A stretch of DNA of 64,000 bases from an uncultured Ralstonia sp. (GTDB lineage Bacteria > Pseudomonadota > Gammaproteobacteria > Burkholderiales > Burkholderiaceae), in assembly GCA_913056305.1 (NCBI GenBank), contig CAJXMR010000002.1:21525-85524 (forward strand), in the 5' to 3' direction. Under the pieces are notes generated by a model. It was not told the DNA's origin. It was given only the letters and a program-made list of their open reading frames with translations, and did no database searches. Of the stretch, positions 46,802 through 56,188 are shown piece after piece. Every line of letters begins with the position of its first letter. Position 1 is the first letter of the stretch. A program made the position numbers and the translations under genes.

Positions 46802-47824
46802 ATGAAAACCGTCATTTGCGAAGCCCCCGGCAAGCTGGCCGTGGCAGAACAACCGCTGCCCGCTGCCGGCCCCGACGATGTCCTGATTCGCATCAAGCGC
46901 GTGGGCGTGTGCGGGACCGATCTGCACATCTTCACGGGCAACCAGCCGTACCTGTCGTATCCGCGCGTGATGGGGCATGAGCTGTCGGGCATTGTGGAAT
47001 CAGCGCCGGCCGGCGCGCGCGTGCAGGCTGGCGACCCGGTCTACGTGATGCCGTACCTGTCGTGCGGGCACTGCGTCGCGTGCCGGGCGGGCAAGACCAA
47101 CTGCTGCACCAACATCCGTGTGCTGGGCGTGCATGCCGATGGCGGCATGGTCGAATACCTCGCCGTGCCGCAGGCGTTCGTCTTCAAGGCCGATGGCGTG
47201 ACGCTCGACCAGGCCGCGATGATCGAATTCCTCGCCATCGGTGCGCATGCGGTGGCGCGTGCCGACATTGCGCCCAGGCAGCGCGTGCTGGTGGTCGGCG
47301 CCGGGCCGATCGGCATGGCGGTGGTGATCTTCGCCAAGCTGCGCGGCGCGCAGGTGACTGTGCTGGATGGCCGCGCGGACAGGCTGGCCGTCTGCGCCAC
47401 GGCCTTGAACGCCGACCATGCCGTGTCGCTCGACACCACGGAGGCCGCCACCGACGCCAAGCGCCTGGCCGAGCTGACCGGCAACGAAGGCTTCGACGTG
47501 GTGTTCGATGCCACCGGCAACATCAAGGCGATGGAGCGCGGCCTGGACTTCGTCGCGCATGGCGGCAAGTACGTGCTGGTGTCGATCGTCAGCAGCCGCA
47601 TCTCGTTTTCCGACCCCGAGTTCCACAAGCGCGAGACCACGCTGCTCGCCAGCCGCAACGCAACGCCGGCCGACTTCGAGACCGTGCTCGACGCCATGCG
47701 TGCGGGCAAGATCCCTACGGCGGCGCTGAACACGCATACGCTCGCGCTGGGTGACCTGCCCACTGAATTCCCCAAGCTGCTGGACCCGGATGCTGGCGTC
47801 ATCAAGGCGCTGGTTGCGTGCTGA
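46802..47824 (+). CDS. Zinc-dependent alcohol dehydrogenase (L-galactonate/L-gulonate 5-dehydrogenase type)
   Basis: A 340-residue medium-chain dehydrogenase. Catalytic zinc ligands are Cys37 (GVCGTD) and His59-Glu60 (GHE); the structural zinc site is Cys88, Cys91, Cys94 and Cys102. The Rossmann motif is VVGAGPIG near residue 165. In this operon it most likely oxidises C5 of a hexonate: L-galactonate to D-tagaturonate or L-gulonate to D-fructuronate. It is the first gene, divergent from the FCD regulator, and a reductase gene follows after three bases. The exact substrate is inferred from context. Confidence 0.87.
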   Translation: MKTVICEAPGKLAVAEQPLPAAGPDDVLIRIKRVGVCGTDLHIFTGNQPYLSYPRVMGHELSGIVESAPAGARVQAGDPVYVMPYLSCGHCVACRAGKTNCCTNIRVLGVHADGGMVEYLAVPQAFVFKADGVTLDQAAMIEFLAIGAHAVARADIAPRQRVLVVGAGPIGMAVVIFAKLRGAQVTVLDGRADRLAVCATALNADHAVSLDTTEAATDAKRLAELTGNEGFDVVFDATGNIKAMERGLDFVAHGGKYVLVSIVSSRISFSDPEFHKRETTLLASRNATPADFETVLDAMRAGKIPTAALNTHTLALGDLPTEFPKLLDPDAGVIKALVAC

Positions 47825-47827
47825 ATC

Positions 47828-48958
47828 ATGGGTAACCCGATCCTCCAGTTCGGCACCAGCCGTTTCCTGCAGGCGCATGCCGATCTCTTCATCTCCGAAG
47901 CGCTGGGTGCGGGCCGCGCGCTTGGTCAAGTGACGGTGGTGCAGACCACCGTCAATCCGGAAAGCCGCGCGCGCGTTGAGGCCTTGCGAGCGCAGGACCG
48001 CTACCCGGTACGGATTCGCGGCATGCGGCACGGCGCCGTGGTCGATACCACGACTGACTGCACGGCGATCAGCGAAGCGCTCGACGCCAACACGGATTGG
48101 CCGCTCGTGCGCGAACGCTTTGCACACGATGCGCGCGTCGTGATCTCGAACACGGCCGACAGCGGCTATGCGTGCTTTGCGGAGGACACCGCAGACCTGC
48201 TCAGCCCTGGGGCACCTGTGCCGCGCGGTTTCGCCGCCAAGCTGGTCGTGCTGCTGCAGGCGCGCTTTGTAGCCGGTGCGGCACCGCTGACGCTGCTGCC
48301 CTGCGAGTTGGTGACGAACAACGGCGACACCTTGCGCGATCTCGTTGCCCGCCTCGCGCGGGAGTGGCGCGCTGATCCGGCCTTGGTGCACTACATCGAG
48401 CACACCTGCATCTGGGTGAACTCGCTGGTCGACCGCATCGTGTCGGAGCCGATCCGGCCCATCGGCGCGATTGCCGAACCGTATGCGCTGTGGGCGATCG
48501 AGCGGCGCGCCGGCATGGTGCTGCCGTGTGTGCACGACGCGATGATTGTGACCGACGACCTGCCGCACTACGCGCGCCTGAAGCTGCTGCTACTCAATCT
48601 CGGCCACACCTACCTGGCCGAGCGTTGGCAGGCGGATGGCCGCCCCGCCGACGAGAACACCCTGCACGCGATGCGCGATCCGGCCTTGCGTGCCGATCTG
48701 GAAGCACTGTGGCGCGACGAGGTGCTGCCCGTGTTCGATGCGCTGGACAAGGGCGGCGACGCGCGTGCCTATCTGGACGAGGTGCGCGAGCGTTTCCAGA
48801 ACCCGTTTCTCGATCACCGGTTGTCCGACATTGCCCGCAACCATGATGAAAAGAAGCTGCGCCGCTTCCAGCCCGTGATCGACCTGGCGCATGAGCTCGG
48901 CTTGAACGTGAGGCAGCCGCGCCTGACCGCCGCGCTGCGCGCATCCGTACCCGCTTGA
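47828..48958 (+). CDS. Mannitol dehydrogenase family oxidoreductase (tagaturonate/fructuronate reductase type)
   Basis: A 376-residue polyol-type dehydrogenase. It starts ILQFGTSRFLQAHADLFI, the UxaB/UxuB-like nucleotide-binding start, and contains TLLPCELVTNNGD and HTCIWVNSLVDRIVSEPI, where the Asn-Ser and Asp-Arg residues belong to the family active site. It should reduce D-tagaturonate to D-altronate, or D-fructuronate to D-mannonate, with NADH. It is shorter than E. coli UxaB (about 480), closer to the compact proteobacterial form. Start and stop are three and 130 bp from its neighbours. Confidence 0.85.
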   Translation: MGNPILQFGTSRFLQAHADLFISEALGAGRALGQVTVVQTTVNPESRARVEALRAQDRYPVRIRGMRHGAVVDTTTDCTAISEALDANTDWPLVRERFAHDARVVISNTADSGYACFAEDTADLLSPGAPVPRGFAAKLVVLLQARFVAGAAPLTLLPCELVTNNGDTLRDLVARLAREWRADPALVHYIEHTCIWVNSLVDRIVSEPIRPIGAIAEPYALWAIERRAGMVLPCVHDAMIVTDDLPHYARLKLLLLNLGHTYLAERWQADGRPADENTLHAMRDPALRADLEALWRDEVLPVFDALDKGGDARAYLDEVRERFQNPFLDHRLSDIARNHDEKKLRRFQPVIDLAHELGLNVRQPRLTAALRASVPA

Positions 48959-49088
48959 CGCAAGCAAGACACGCCATGCCGATCCGCCAAAGAGCGAACG
49001 GCATGGAAGACGAGACGGCCCGCCTCGATGGCATCACGGCGGGCCGCGGAGACCACACCACAGATGCCAGCACCAAGGAGACTGTGTC

Positions 49089-50375
49089 ATGAGGAAGATG
49101 CGATGGGTCGTCATATTCTTTTGTTTCTTGGCGATCGCCGTGAACTACATCGACCGCGCGAATCTTGCGGTCGCCGCCCCGGAAATTGAGAAAGCGCTCA
49201 ACATCGGCCCCGCCGAGATGGGCCTGATCATGAGCGGGTTCTTCTGGACCTACGCGCTGATGCAGATGCCGTTCGGCTGGTTTGTCGACCGGGTGGGCGC
49301 GCGCATTGCGCTGCCGCTGGCGGTGGGCTGGTGGTCGCTCTTTACCGCGGTGACTGCGTTTTCCTCCAGCGTGGCCGGCATGTTCGGCTGCCGCCTGCTG
49401 CTCGGCGTGGGAGAGGCGGGCGCGTATCCGTCGTGCGCGAAGCTCGTTAGCCAGTGGTTCAAGCCCGCGCAGCGGGCGCTGGCCACCAGCATCTTTGATA
49501 GCGGCTCGCGTGTCGGCTCGGCGCTGTCGATTCCGGTGGTGGCGCTGATCATCAGCGAGCTTGGGTGGAAGGCGGCGTTCGTCATCACCGGTTTGCTGGG
49601 CGTGGTGTGGATCGTGGGCTGGCTCATCATCTATCGCGCCCCGGCGCATGCCGATATGACCGGCGAACACGATGTTGTACACACACCGCAGGCGCGCGCA
49701 GCGGGCAACGACGTCTCATGGGGTTCGCTGTTCCGCCACCGCACGCTATGGGGCATGATGCTCGGCTTCTTCTGCCTGAACTTCGTGATCTATTTCTTCA
49801 TCACGTGGTTCCCGAGCTATCTGGTGCAGACGCACGGCTTCTCGCTCAAATCGCTCGGCACGCTGGGGATGATCCCCGCGCTGATCGCCATCCCGGGTGG
49901 CTGGCTGGGCGGCTTTGTGTCCGATGCCTTGTATCGCCGCGGCTGGAGCCTGACCGCCGCGCGCAAGACCTGCATGGTGGGCGGCATGCTGATGTCGTCG
50001 GCGATCACGCTGTCGGCCTTCACAACCAATGTCTATCTGGTGCTGATCTTCTTCGGCATCTCATACGGCAGCCTGGCGTTTGCTGCGGCCAGCATCTGGT
50101 CGCTGCCCGGTGACGTCGCCCCCACGCCGCGTCACGTGGCTTCCATCGGTGGCATCCAGAACTTTGCGTCGAACCTGGCCGGCATTGTCATCACCACCTT
50201 CACCGGCGTGATGCTGGCCATCACCAAGGGCTCGTTCACGATTCCGCTCGTCGTGGCGGGCGGGTTCTGCTTCCTGGGCGCGTTCAGCTATCTCGTGCTC
50301 GTGGGCAAGATCGAGCCGCTGCCGATCGAACCGGCGCGCATGGGCGTGCCGGAAGGCGCGGGGTCGTCGATCTGA
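49089..50375 (+). CDS. MFS transporter, hexonate/hexuronate type (ACS family)
   Basis: A 428-residue permease with 12 helices. NYIDRANLAVAAPEIEKALN (about 18-37) is the galactonate/glucarate transporter signature, and the loop FGWFVDRVGARI and FPSYLVQTHGFSLK-type segment FPSYLVQTHGFSLKSLG agree with DgoT/ExuT. GEAGAYPSCAKLVSQWF is also diagnostic. It should import the hexonate used by the operon with protons. AAGGAG lies eight bases before the ATG. Confidence 0.9.
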   Translation: MRKMRWVVIFFCFLAIAVNYIDRANLAVAAPEIEKALNIGPAEMGLIMSGFFWTYALMQMPFGWFVDRVGARIALPLAVGWWSLFTAVTAFSSSVAGMFGCRLLLGVGEAGAYPSCAKLVSQWFKPAQRALATSIFDSGSRVGSALSIPVVALIISELGWKAAFVITGLLGVVWIVGWLIIYRAPAHADMTGEHDVVHTPQARAAGNDVSWGSLFRHRTLWGMMLGFFCLNFVIYFFITWFPSYLVQTHGFSLKSLGTLGMIPALIAIPGGWLGGFVSDALYRRGWSLTAARKTCMVGGMLMSSAITLSAFTTNVYLVLIFFGISYGSLAFAAASIWSLPGDVAPTPRHVASIGGIQNFASNLAGIVITTFTGVMLAITKGSFTIPLVVAGGFCFLGAFSYLVLVGKIEPLPIEPARMGVPEGAGSSI

Positions 50376-50409
50376 TGCGCATGTTTCTCCCTGTTCTCGC
50401 AACCGTCTC

Positions 50410-51957
50410 ATGCTGACTCAAGCTTCTGCCACGCATGCGGTGATCCGCCTGCACCCCAACGACGATGTCGTCATCGCCACCCGGCAATTGATGTCTGGCA
50501 CACGCATCGATGCGGAGGATCTGGTGGTGTCCGGGCTGATCCCGCCCGGACACAAGATCGCCACGCGCGCGATTGCCAAGGGCACGCCCGTCAAGCGCTA
50601 CAACCAGATCATCGGTGTGGCGCGCGAGGACATTGCTCCCGGCCAGCACGTGCACGTGCACAACCTGGGTATGGCGGATTTCGCGCGCGAGCACGCGTTC
50701 TGTGCCGATGCGCATCCGACCGCGTATGCCGCTGAGCCGGCGCATTTCCTGGGCATCCGACGTGACGACGGGCGCGTCGCCACGCGCAACTACATCGGCG
50801 TGCTGACCAGTGTGAACTGCTCGGCCACCGTGGCGCGTGCGATTGCAGACCACTTCCGGCGCGATGTGCGCCCGGATGCGTTGGCGGATTTCCCGAACGT
50901 GGATGGCGTGATTGCGCTCACGCACGGCATCGGCTGCGGCATCGACACGCAAGGGGAGGGCATCGCGATCCTGCGCCGCACGCTGGCCGGCTATGCGGCG
51001 CATCCGAATTTCGCTTCGGTGCTGTTCATCGGGCTGGGCTGCGAGACCAACCAGATCGGCGGCGTGCTGGAGGCAGGCGGCCTGCCGGATGACGCACGCC
51101 GACTGCGCGCCTTCACCATCCAGGACAGCGGCGGCACGCGCAAGACCATTGATCGCGGTATCGCGATGGTGCGTGAGATGCTGGCCGAGGCCAATCGCGT
51201 GCGGCGCGAGCCGGTGCCGGCCTCGCATCTGTGCGTGGGCCTGCAGTGCGGCGGGTCGGATGGCTATTCGGGCATCTCGGCCAATCCGGCGCTGGGCGCG
51301 GCAGTCGATCGCCTTGTGCAGCACGGCGGTACGGCCATCCTGTCGGAGACGCCGGAGATCTACGGCGCTGAACACCTGCTGACGCGCCGCGCGGCCAGCC
51401 CCGCCGTGGGCGAGAAGCTGCTGGCGCGCATCGCTTGGTGGGAGGCGTATTGCGCGCGCAATGGGGCGGAGCTGGACAACAACCCGTCGGCCGGCAACAA
51501 AGTCGGTGGCCTGACCACGATCCTGGAGAAGTCGCTGGGCGCGGTGGCCAAGGGCGGCACGACCAACCTTGTTGACGTGGTCGAATACGCGCAGCCGATC
51601 GACGCCAAGGGCTTCGTGTTCATGGATTCGCCGGGCTACGACCCAATGTCGGCCACCGGGCAGGTCGCCTCGGGTGCCAACCTGATCTGCTTCACGACCG
51701 GGCGCGGCTCGGCCTATGGCTGTGCACCGTCGCCATCGCTCAAGCTGGCGACCAACACCGCGCTGTGGGAGCGCCAGGAAGACGACATCGACATCAACTG
51801 CGGCGGCGTGGTCGACGGCACGGCCAGCATCGACGCGTTAGGCGAGGCCATCTTCCGCATGATGCTCGACTGTGCCTCGGGCACGCCTTCGAAGAGCGAG
51901 CTGCATGGCTATGGCCAGAACGAATTCGTACCCTGGCAGGTGGGCGTGATTACGTAG
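50410..51957 (+). CDS. uxaA: Altronate dehydratase
   Basis: A 515-residue iron-dependent dehydratase converting D-altronate to 2-keto-3-deoxygluconate. The N-terminal SAF domain (about 10-95) and the C-terminal UxaA domain, with LTHGIGCGIDTQGEGIAILRR, GLQCGGSDGYSGISANPALG and NNPSAGNKVGGLTTILEKSLG, are all present. FTTGRGSAYGCAPSPSLKLATN ends the catalytic part. Length agrees with E. coli UxaA (495). It follows the MFS gene by 34 bp with only a weak ribosome site. It feeds KDG to the Entner-Doudoroff route after phosphorylation by a kinase that is not in this window. Confidence 0.93.
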   Translation: MLTQASATHAVIRLHPNDDVVIATRQLMSGTRIDAEDLVVSGLIPPGHKIATRAIAKGTPVKRYNQIIGVAREDIAPGQHVHVHNLGMADFAREHAFCADAHPTAYAAEPAHFLGIRRDDGRVATRNYIGVLTSVNCSATVARAIADHFRRDVRPDALADFPNVDGVIALTHGIGCGIDTQGEGIAILRRTLAGYAAHPNFASVLFIGLGCETNQIGGVLEAGGLPDDARRLRAFTIQDSGGTRKTIDRGIAMVREMLAEANRVRREPVPASHLCVGLQCGGSDGYSGISANPALGAAVDRLVQHGGTAILSETPEIYGAEHLLTRRAASPAVGEKLLARIAWWEAYCARNGAELDNNPSAGNKVGGLTTILEKSLGAVAKGGTTNLVDVVEYAQPIDAKGFVFMDSPGYDPMSATGQVASGANLICFTTGRGSAYGCAPSPSLKLATNTALWERQEDDIDINCGGVVDGTASIDALGEAIFRMMLDCASGTPSKSELHGYGQNEFVPWQVGVIT

Positions 51958-52011
51958 CAGCGCGGCGCCGTCGCGGTTCCGCTCCTCTCGCAATCACCAA
52001 GGAATCCGATC

Positions 52012-53055
52012 ATGAAGATGACCTTTCGCTGGTACGGCGACGCCGACCCGGTGCCGCTCGCGCACATCCGCCAGATTCCCGGCGTGGTCGGCATCGTTTC
52101 GGCCATCTATGACGTGCCGGTGGGTGAGGTGTGGCCCGTCGACAAGATCCAGGCGCTCAAGAGCAAGGTCGAGGCACACGGCCTCAAGCTCGAGGTGATC
52201 GAGAGCGTGCCGGTGCATGAGGACATCAAGCTCGGCAAGCCCACGCGCGACGCGCTGATCGCCAACTACGGGCAGACGCTGCGCAACCTGGCGGCATGCG
52301 GCGTGAAGGTGGTCTGCTACAACTTCATGCCGGTGTTCGACTGGACCCGCACGTCGCTGGAGATGCGCCTGCCCGATGGCTCGACCACGCTCGCGTTCGA
52401 TGCGCAGGCGGTCGATCGGCTCGACCTCAGCGATGGCATCCAGCTGCCCGGCTGGGATAGCAGCTACCGCCCCGCAGAACTCAAGGCCCTGCTGCGCGAA
52501 TACGAGACGCTCGACGAATCCGGGCTGTGGGCGAATCTCGAATACTTTTTGCGCGGCGTCATCCCCGTCGCCAAGGCGGCCGGCATCAAGATGGCGATTC
52601 ACCCGGACGACCCGCCGCGCCCGATCTTCGGGCTGCCGCGCATCGTGAAGAACCGCGAGGACCTGCGCCGCCTGCTGGCCATCGTCGACGATCCGGCCAA
52701 TGGCCTGACGTTGTGCTCGGGCTCGCTCGGGGCGGACCAGCACAACGACATCCCGGCGATGGTGCGCGAGTTCGGCGCACGCGGGCGCATCCACTTCGCG
52801 CACTTGCGCAACGTGCGGACCAACGCGGAGGGCGACTTCTACGAGACCTCGCACCGCTCGGCCGATGGCTCGCTCGATATGGCCGAGATCGTCAAGGCCT
52901 ACTTCGAGACCGGCTTTGAGGGTTACGCGCGTCCGGACCATGGCCGCATGATCTGGGGCGAAACCGGCAAGGCCGGCTACGGCCTGTACGACCGGGCCCT
53001 CGGCGCGGTCTATTTGAACGGCATCTGGGAGGGGCTCGCCAAGTGCGAGCCCTAG
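52012..53055 (+). CDS. uxuA: Mannonate dehydratase
   Basis: A 347-residue TIM-barrel enzyme converting D-mannonate to 2-keto-3-deoxygluconate. [22 protein letters not shown] is the UxuA start, and the metal site shows [18 protein letters not shown] (His and Asp), [15 protein letters not shown] and [10 protein letters not shown], with [11 protein letters not shown] near the C-terminus. It is shorter than E. coli UxuA (394) but fits the compact bacterial form. AAGGAA precedes the ATG. Having both uxaA and uxuA lets the operon process altronate and mannonate branches. Confidence 0.92.
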   Translation: MKMTFRWYGDADPVPLAHIRQIPGVVGIVSAIYDVPVGEVWPVDKIQALKSKVEAHGLKLEVIESVPVHEDIKLGKPTRDALIANYGQTLRNLAACGVKVVCYNFMPVFDWTRTSLEMRLPDGSTTLAFDAQAVDRLDLSDGIQLPGWDSSYRPAELKALLREYETLDESGLWANLEYFLRGVIPVAKAAGIKMAIHPDDPPRPIFGLPRIVKNREDLRRLLAIVDDPANGLTLCSGSLGADQHNDIPAMVREFGARGRIHFAHLRNVRTNAEGDFYETSHRSADGSLDMAEIVKAYFETGFEGYARPDHGRMIWGETGKAGYGLYDRALGAVYLNGIWEGLAKCEP

Positions 53056-53219
53056 ACGCCCGCCCCAAGCCCTTCACAGAACCCTCCCTGGGGCCCGCTC
53101 GAGGCCCCATCCCTCTCAGCTTTCGATCCTCATCGCTGCCCCGCGCAACGGTCGCGTTTGCGCGGCGCATGGCGCATTCCACCCATGAAATCATCGGGTA
53201 ACTACGGATTTATCGATAT

Positions 53220-53231
53220 TTGTATATACAA
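53220..53231. promoter_or_regulatory. Candidate operator 1 of the NCS1 permease gene
   Basis: TTGTATATACAA is a perfect 12-base palindrome set within a longer imperfect one running from GATATT (53215) to AATATC (53238). It resembles GntR-family FCD sites of the TTGTATACAA type. Confidence 0.6.
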
Positions 53232-53331
53232 GAATATCGCCTTCGCGACGCGCTTCAGTGCGTGCGTTCAGGCCATGCCCAGACGGTTTCCGTTCGAAAA
53301 AGATCGTGAGTAAGCCATGTGGTCTGAGGAT

Positions 53332-53343
53332 TTGTATATGCAA
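53332..53343. promoter_or_regulatory. Candidate operator 2 of the NCS1 permease gene
   Basis: TTGTATATGCAA repeats operator 1 with one change, 112 bp downstream and 66 bp before the permease start. Two copies suggest cooperative binding by an unlinked regulator. Confidence 0.55.
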
Positions 53344-53408
53344 AGCGCGCCCCACCGGCGCCCGCAGCGCAACGCCCCCTGCCACCGCAACATCCTGGAG
53401 ACTGATCC

Positions 53409-54842
53409 ATGGCAACACCCACTGACCGTGCCGCCGGCGACGGGCTGATCGAATCCCGTTCCATCGATTTCATTCCCGACACCGAGCGCCACGGGAGCCT
53501 GCTGAGCCAGTTCACGCTGTGGATGTCGGCCAACATGCAGATCACGGCCATCGTGACGGGCGCACTGGCTGTGGTGCTGGGCGGCGATGTGTTCTGGTCG
53601 CTCGTTGCCCTGCTGATCGGGCAACTGATCGGCGGTGCGGTGATGGCGCTGCATGGCGCGCAGGGCCCGCAACTCGGCCTGCCGCAGATGATCTCGAGCC
53701 GTGTGCAGTTTGGCGTGTACGGCGCGATGATCCCGATCGTGCTGGTGTGCCTGATGTACATCGGCTTCTCGGCGAGCGGCTCGGTGCTGGCGGGGCAGGC
53801 CGTGGCGCAGCTGCTCCATGTCGACGACGTCGCCGGCATCGCCATCTTTGCCGCGGTGATCGTCGTGCTGACGATCTGCGGTTACCGGTTGATCCACCTG
53901 GTCGGGCGCGTGGCCAGCGTGGTGGGCGTCATCGCCTTCGTGTTCATGTTCGTTCAGCTCTTCGCGCATCACGATGTGGGCGCGCTGCTGCAGAACCGGC
54001 ACTTCTCGCTGGCGAGCTTCCTGCTGGCGATGTCGCTGTCGGCCTCGTGGCAGATCGCCTTCGGCCCGTACGTGGCGGATTACTCGCGCTACCTGCCGCG
54101 CTCGACGTCGCCGCTGGGCACCTTCCTGGCGGTGGGGCTCGGCTCGGTGATCGGCGCCCAGGTGGCGATGGTCTTCGGGGTGTTTGCCGCCGCGCTGGCG
54201 GGCGGCCAGTTCAGGCATCACGAGGTGGCGTACATCGTCGGGCTGGGGTCCACGGGGGCCGTTGCCGCGCTGCTGTATTTCAGCATCGCCTTCGGCAAGG
54301 TCACGGTGACGGCGCTCAATGCCTACGGCAGCTTCATGTCGATGGCGACCATCGTCACCGGCTTCGGTGGGCAGCGTGCGGTGTCGACGCGGCATCGGCT
54401 GCTCACCATCCTGGGCATGATCGGGCTGTCGACGCTGCTGGCCATTGCCGGGCGCCATTCGTTCCTGAAGGAGTTCTCCGCCTTCATCCTGTTCCTGCTC
54501 GCGTTCTTCACGCCGTGGAGCGCGATCAACCTGGTGGACTACTACGGCTTCACGAAGTCGCGCTATGACGTGCCCGCGCTGTCCGACCCCAATGGCCGCT
54601 ACGGACGCTGGAACGTCATGACCATCGCGGTGTATGTGATCGGGGTGCTGGTGCAGATGCCGTTCATCTCGACCCACTTCTATACGGGGCCCCTGGTCGA
54701 GACGCTGGGTGGGACGGATATCTCGTGGATTCTGGGCCTGATCGTGCCGGCCGTGCTCTATTACGTGGGCGCGCGCGTGTCGTCGCGCAGCATTCCCGAG
54801 CGGCTGATCCTGCCGGCTGAGCGTGGCGGGATGGCTGGCTGA
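53409..54842 (+). CDS. NCS1 family permease (purine/cytosine/allantoin type)
   Basis: A 477-residue permease with 12 helices. LSQFTLWMSANMQITAIVTGAL (about 35-56) and GPQLGLPQMISSRVQFGVYG (about 90-109) are the NCS1 signatures that line the substrate site; FGPYVADYSRYLPRST and FFTPWSAINLVDYYGFTKSRYDV are typical too. Members import nucleobases, allantoin, hydantoins or thiamin precursors with H+ or Na+. No base-degradation gene is adjacent, so the substrate is unknown. It is probably monocistronic and controlled by the two boxes upstream. Confidence 0.9.
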   Translation: MATPTDRAAGDGLIESRSIDFIPDTERHGSLLSQFTLWMSANMQITAIVTGALAVVLGGDVFWSLVALLIGQLIGGAVMALHGAQGPQLGLPQMISSRVQFGVYGAMIPIVLVCLMYIGFSASGSVLAGQAVAQLLHVDDVAGIAIFAAVIVVLTICGYRLIHLVGRVASVVGVIAFVFMFVQLFAHHDVGALLQNRHFSLASFLLAMSLSASWQIAFGPYVADYSRYLPRSTSPLGTFLAVGLGSVIGAQVAMVFGVFAAALAGGQFRHHEVAYIVGLGSTGAVAALLYFSIAFGKVTVTALNAYGSFMSMATIVTGFGGQRAVSTRHRLLTILGMIGLSTLLAIAGRHSFLKEFSAFILFLLAFFTPWSAINLVDYYGFTKSRYDVPALSDPNGRYGRWNVMTIAVYVIGVLVQMPFISTHFYTGPLVETLGGTDISWILGLIVPAVLYYVGARVSSRSIPERLILPAERGGMAG

Positions 54843-55142
54843 GCGGATGCCACTCTGCGGCGACCGGTTTCGTGTGGCGCGCATCGGGTGGCACGCGCCG
54901 GGTGCGCGGGCATCCGTCCCTGTGAAGGCGATCGCGGAGATTTTTCCGGCGCCTCGCGGCGCGCACAGCAGTGCGTCCGTTCGTGGCACCACTGAGCCAC
55001 CGAACCCAGCGAGAAAGGGGGATCGGGCGCAACCCCGGGGTAGTTCTTGATGGGTGCCAGATTTGCTATGCTTGCTGACAGCGTATTGCAGGGGCGATAC
55101 GCCGAGCCTGAATGGTCCATTCACCTAATTCTGACTTCTACT
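54843..55142. other. Intergenic region upstream of the HU-like gene
   Basis: These 300 bp contain no convincing gene. The last 90 bp, with TTGCTATGCTTGCTGACAGCG and a following AT-richer stretch, should hold the promoter of the HU-like gene. No ribosome site of normal strength lies before its ATG. Confidence 0.4.
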
Positions 55143-55553
55143 ATGGCGACCAAAGCTAAAACAGCAGCAAAGAAAGCGACACCGAAAAAGGCCGCGACGG
55201 CAAAAAAGCCTGCCGCCACTGCAGTGTCGGTCAAACCGTTGAAGGACACTTTCACCAAATCCAGCTTGGTGAGCCATCTGGCCGAACAGGCGCAGGTTGA
55301 TGCCAAGGCGGTGAAGGCTGTGCTACTCCACCTGGAGAACACGATCACAGGCGCGCTGCACAAGAAGGGGGCCGGCGAATTCACGCTGCCCGGCCTGTTC
55401 AAGGTAACGTCCGTGAAGGTGCCAGCGACCAAGCGACGCTTTGGTAAGAATCCCTTCACCGGGCTGGAACAGTGGTTCGAAGCGAAGCCCGCGACGGTGC
55501 GTGTGAAAGTTCGCGCCCTGAAGAAGGTCAAGGACGCGGCCCTGAACGGGTAA
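55143..55553 (+). CDS. HU-family DNA-binding protein with lysine-rich N-terminal tail
   Basis: A 136-residue nucleoid protein. Residues 1-30 are a Lys/Ala tail with repeated AKKA/TPKKAA, like histone H1. Residues 36-136 are an HU/IHF fold: KSSLVSHLAEQAQVDAKAVKAVLLHLENTI (helices) and GEFTLPGLFKVTSVKVPATKRRFGKNPFTG, in which the beta arm carries GLFKV and NPFTG as in HU. It should bind and bend DNA nonspecifically; the tail would add affinity. Such tailed HU proteins are common in Burkholderiales. A strong terminator follows. Confidence 0.9.
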   Translation: MATKAKTAAKKATPKKAATAKKPAATAVSVKPLKDTFTKSSLVSHLAEQAQVDAKAVKAVLLHLENTITGALHKKGAGEFTLPGLFKVTSVKVPATKRRFGKNPFTGLEQWFEAKPATVRVKVRALKKVKDAALNG

Positions 55554-55570
55554 GACGTCACAAAGAAGAA

Positions 55571-55595
55571 AGGGGGCCAAGGCCCCCTTTTTTTG
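55571..55595 (+). terminator. Rho-independent terminator after the HU-like gene
   Basis: AGGGGGCC and GGCCCCCT form a perfect eight-base stem with a two-base loop, followed by TTTTTTT. It lies 18 bp after the stop codon. An A-rich stretch precedes it, so it may also serve the convergent AhpD-like gene. Confidence 0.85.
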
Positions 55596-55673
55596 TGCCG
55601 ATTCGCGCCCCAGACAACATTGTCGAATCTCGGGGCGCGCGTCAGATGCAACGACGGTCTCGCTGCTCGCGCA

Positions 55674-56111
55674 TCAAGCCGGCATCTTGCGGAAGGCAAT
55701 CGCAAAGCGGTTCCAGCTGTTGATTGCCGAAATAAGCAGCGTCAGGTCGACGATCTCTTCGTTGCTGAAATGCGGCTTGACGGCTTCCCAAACCACGTCG
55801 GGTACGTGGCCCTGCGACACGAGCGTGACGGCTTCAGTCCATTCCAGCGCGGCGCGTTCCCGCTCCGTAAAGAATGGCGTTTCGCGCCAGACGACCACGG
55901 CCGCCAGTCGGCGATCGGTTTCGCCGCCGCGGCGCGCATCGGTCGTGTGCATATCCACGCAGAAGGCGCATCCGTTGATCTGCGACGCGCGCAGCCGGAC
56001 CAGCTCGGCCAGGGGCTTTTCAAGCGATGATTTGCCGATCCTGTCTTCGAGCGCGAGCATGGCCTTGATCGCATTCGGATTGGCGTGATAGAAGTCGAGG
56101 CGTTGTTCCAT
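55674..56111 (-). CDS. Carboxymuconolactone decarboxylase/AhpD-like protein
   Basis: A 145-residue all-helical protein. INGCAFCVDMH carries the AhpD-type Cys48, Cys51 and His55 redox triad, and ELVRLRASQ before it is the family pattern. Members act as alkylhydroperoxidase-like reductases or unknown decarboxylases; the CxxC-H motif favours peroxidase activity. GGAGCACATC provides the ribosome site. It lies 127 bp downstream of the MarR gene on the same strand, across a 20-bp inverted repeat that could control it. Confidence 0.87.
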   Translation of the reverse strand: MEQRLDFYHANPNAIKAMLALEDRIGKSSLEKPLAELVRLRASQINGCAFCVDMHTTDARRGGETDRRLAAVVVWRETPFFTERERAALEWTEAVTLVSQGHVPDVVWEAVKPHFSNEEIVDLTLLISAINSWNRFAIAFRKMPA

Positions 56112-56188
56112 GATGTGCTCCTGGATTGGTTGAGATCAGGATGCGGCAAACCCAAGATTGGGCGCGGACGCGGTGTTAAACGTGGGTC

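Larger units (their letters stand above)
53056..53408. other. Intergenic region with two TTGTATATRCAA boxes
   Basis: These 353 bp between uxuA and the NCS1 permease hold no convincing gene. They contain two near-identical palindromic boxes at 53220-53231 and 53332-53343 and a sharp AT-rich stretch near 53205-53240, the likely permease promoter. Confidence 0.6.

Noticed and set aside
53268..55124. 618-codon minus-strand frame opposite the NCS1 permease
   Set aside because: Antisense to a clear membrane permease; Arg/His/Gln-rich translation.
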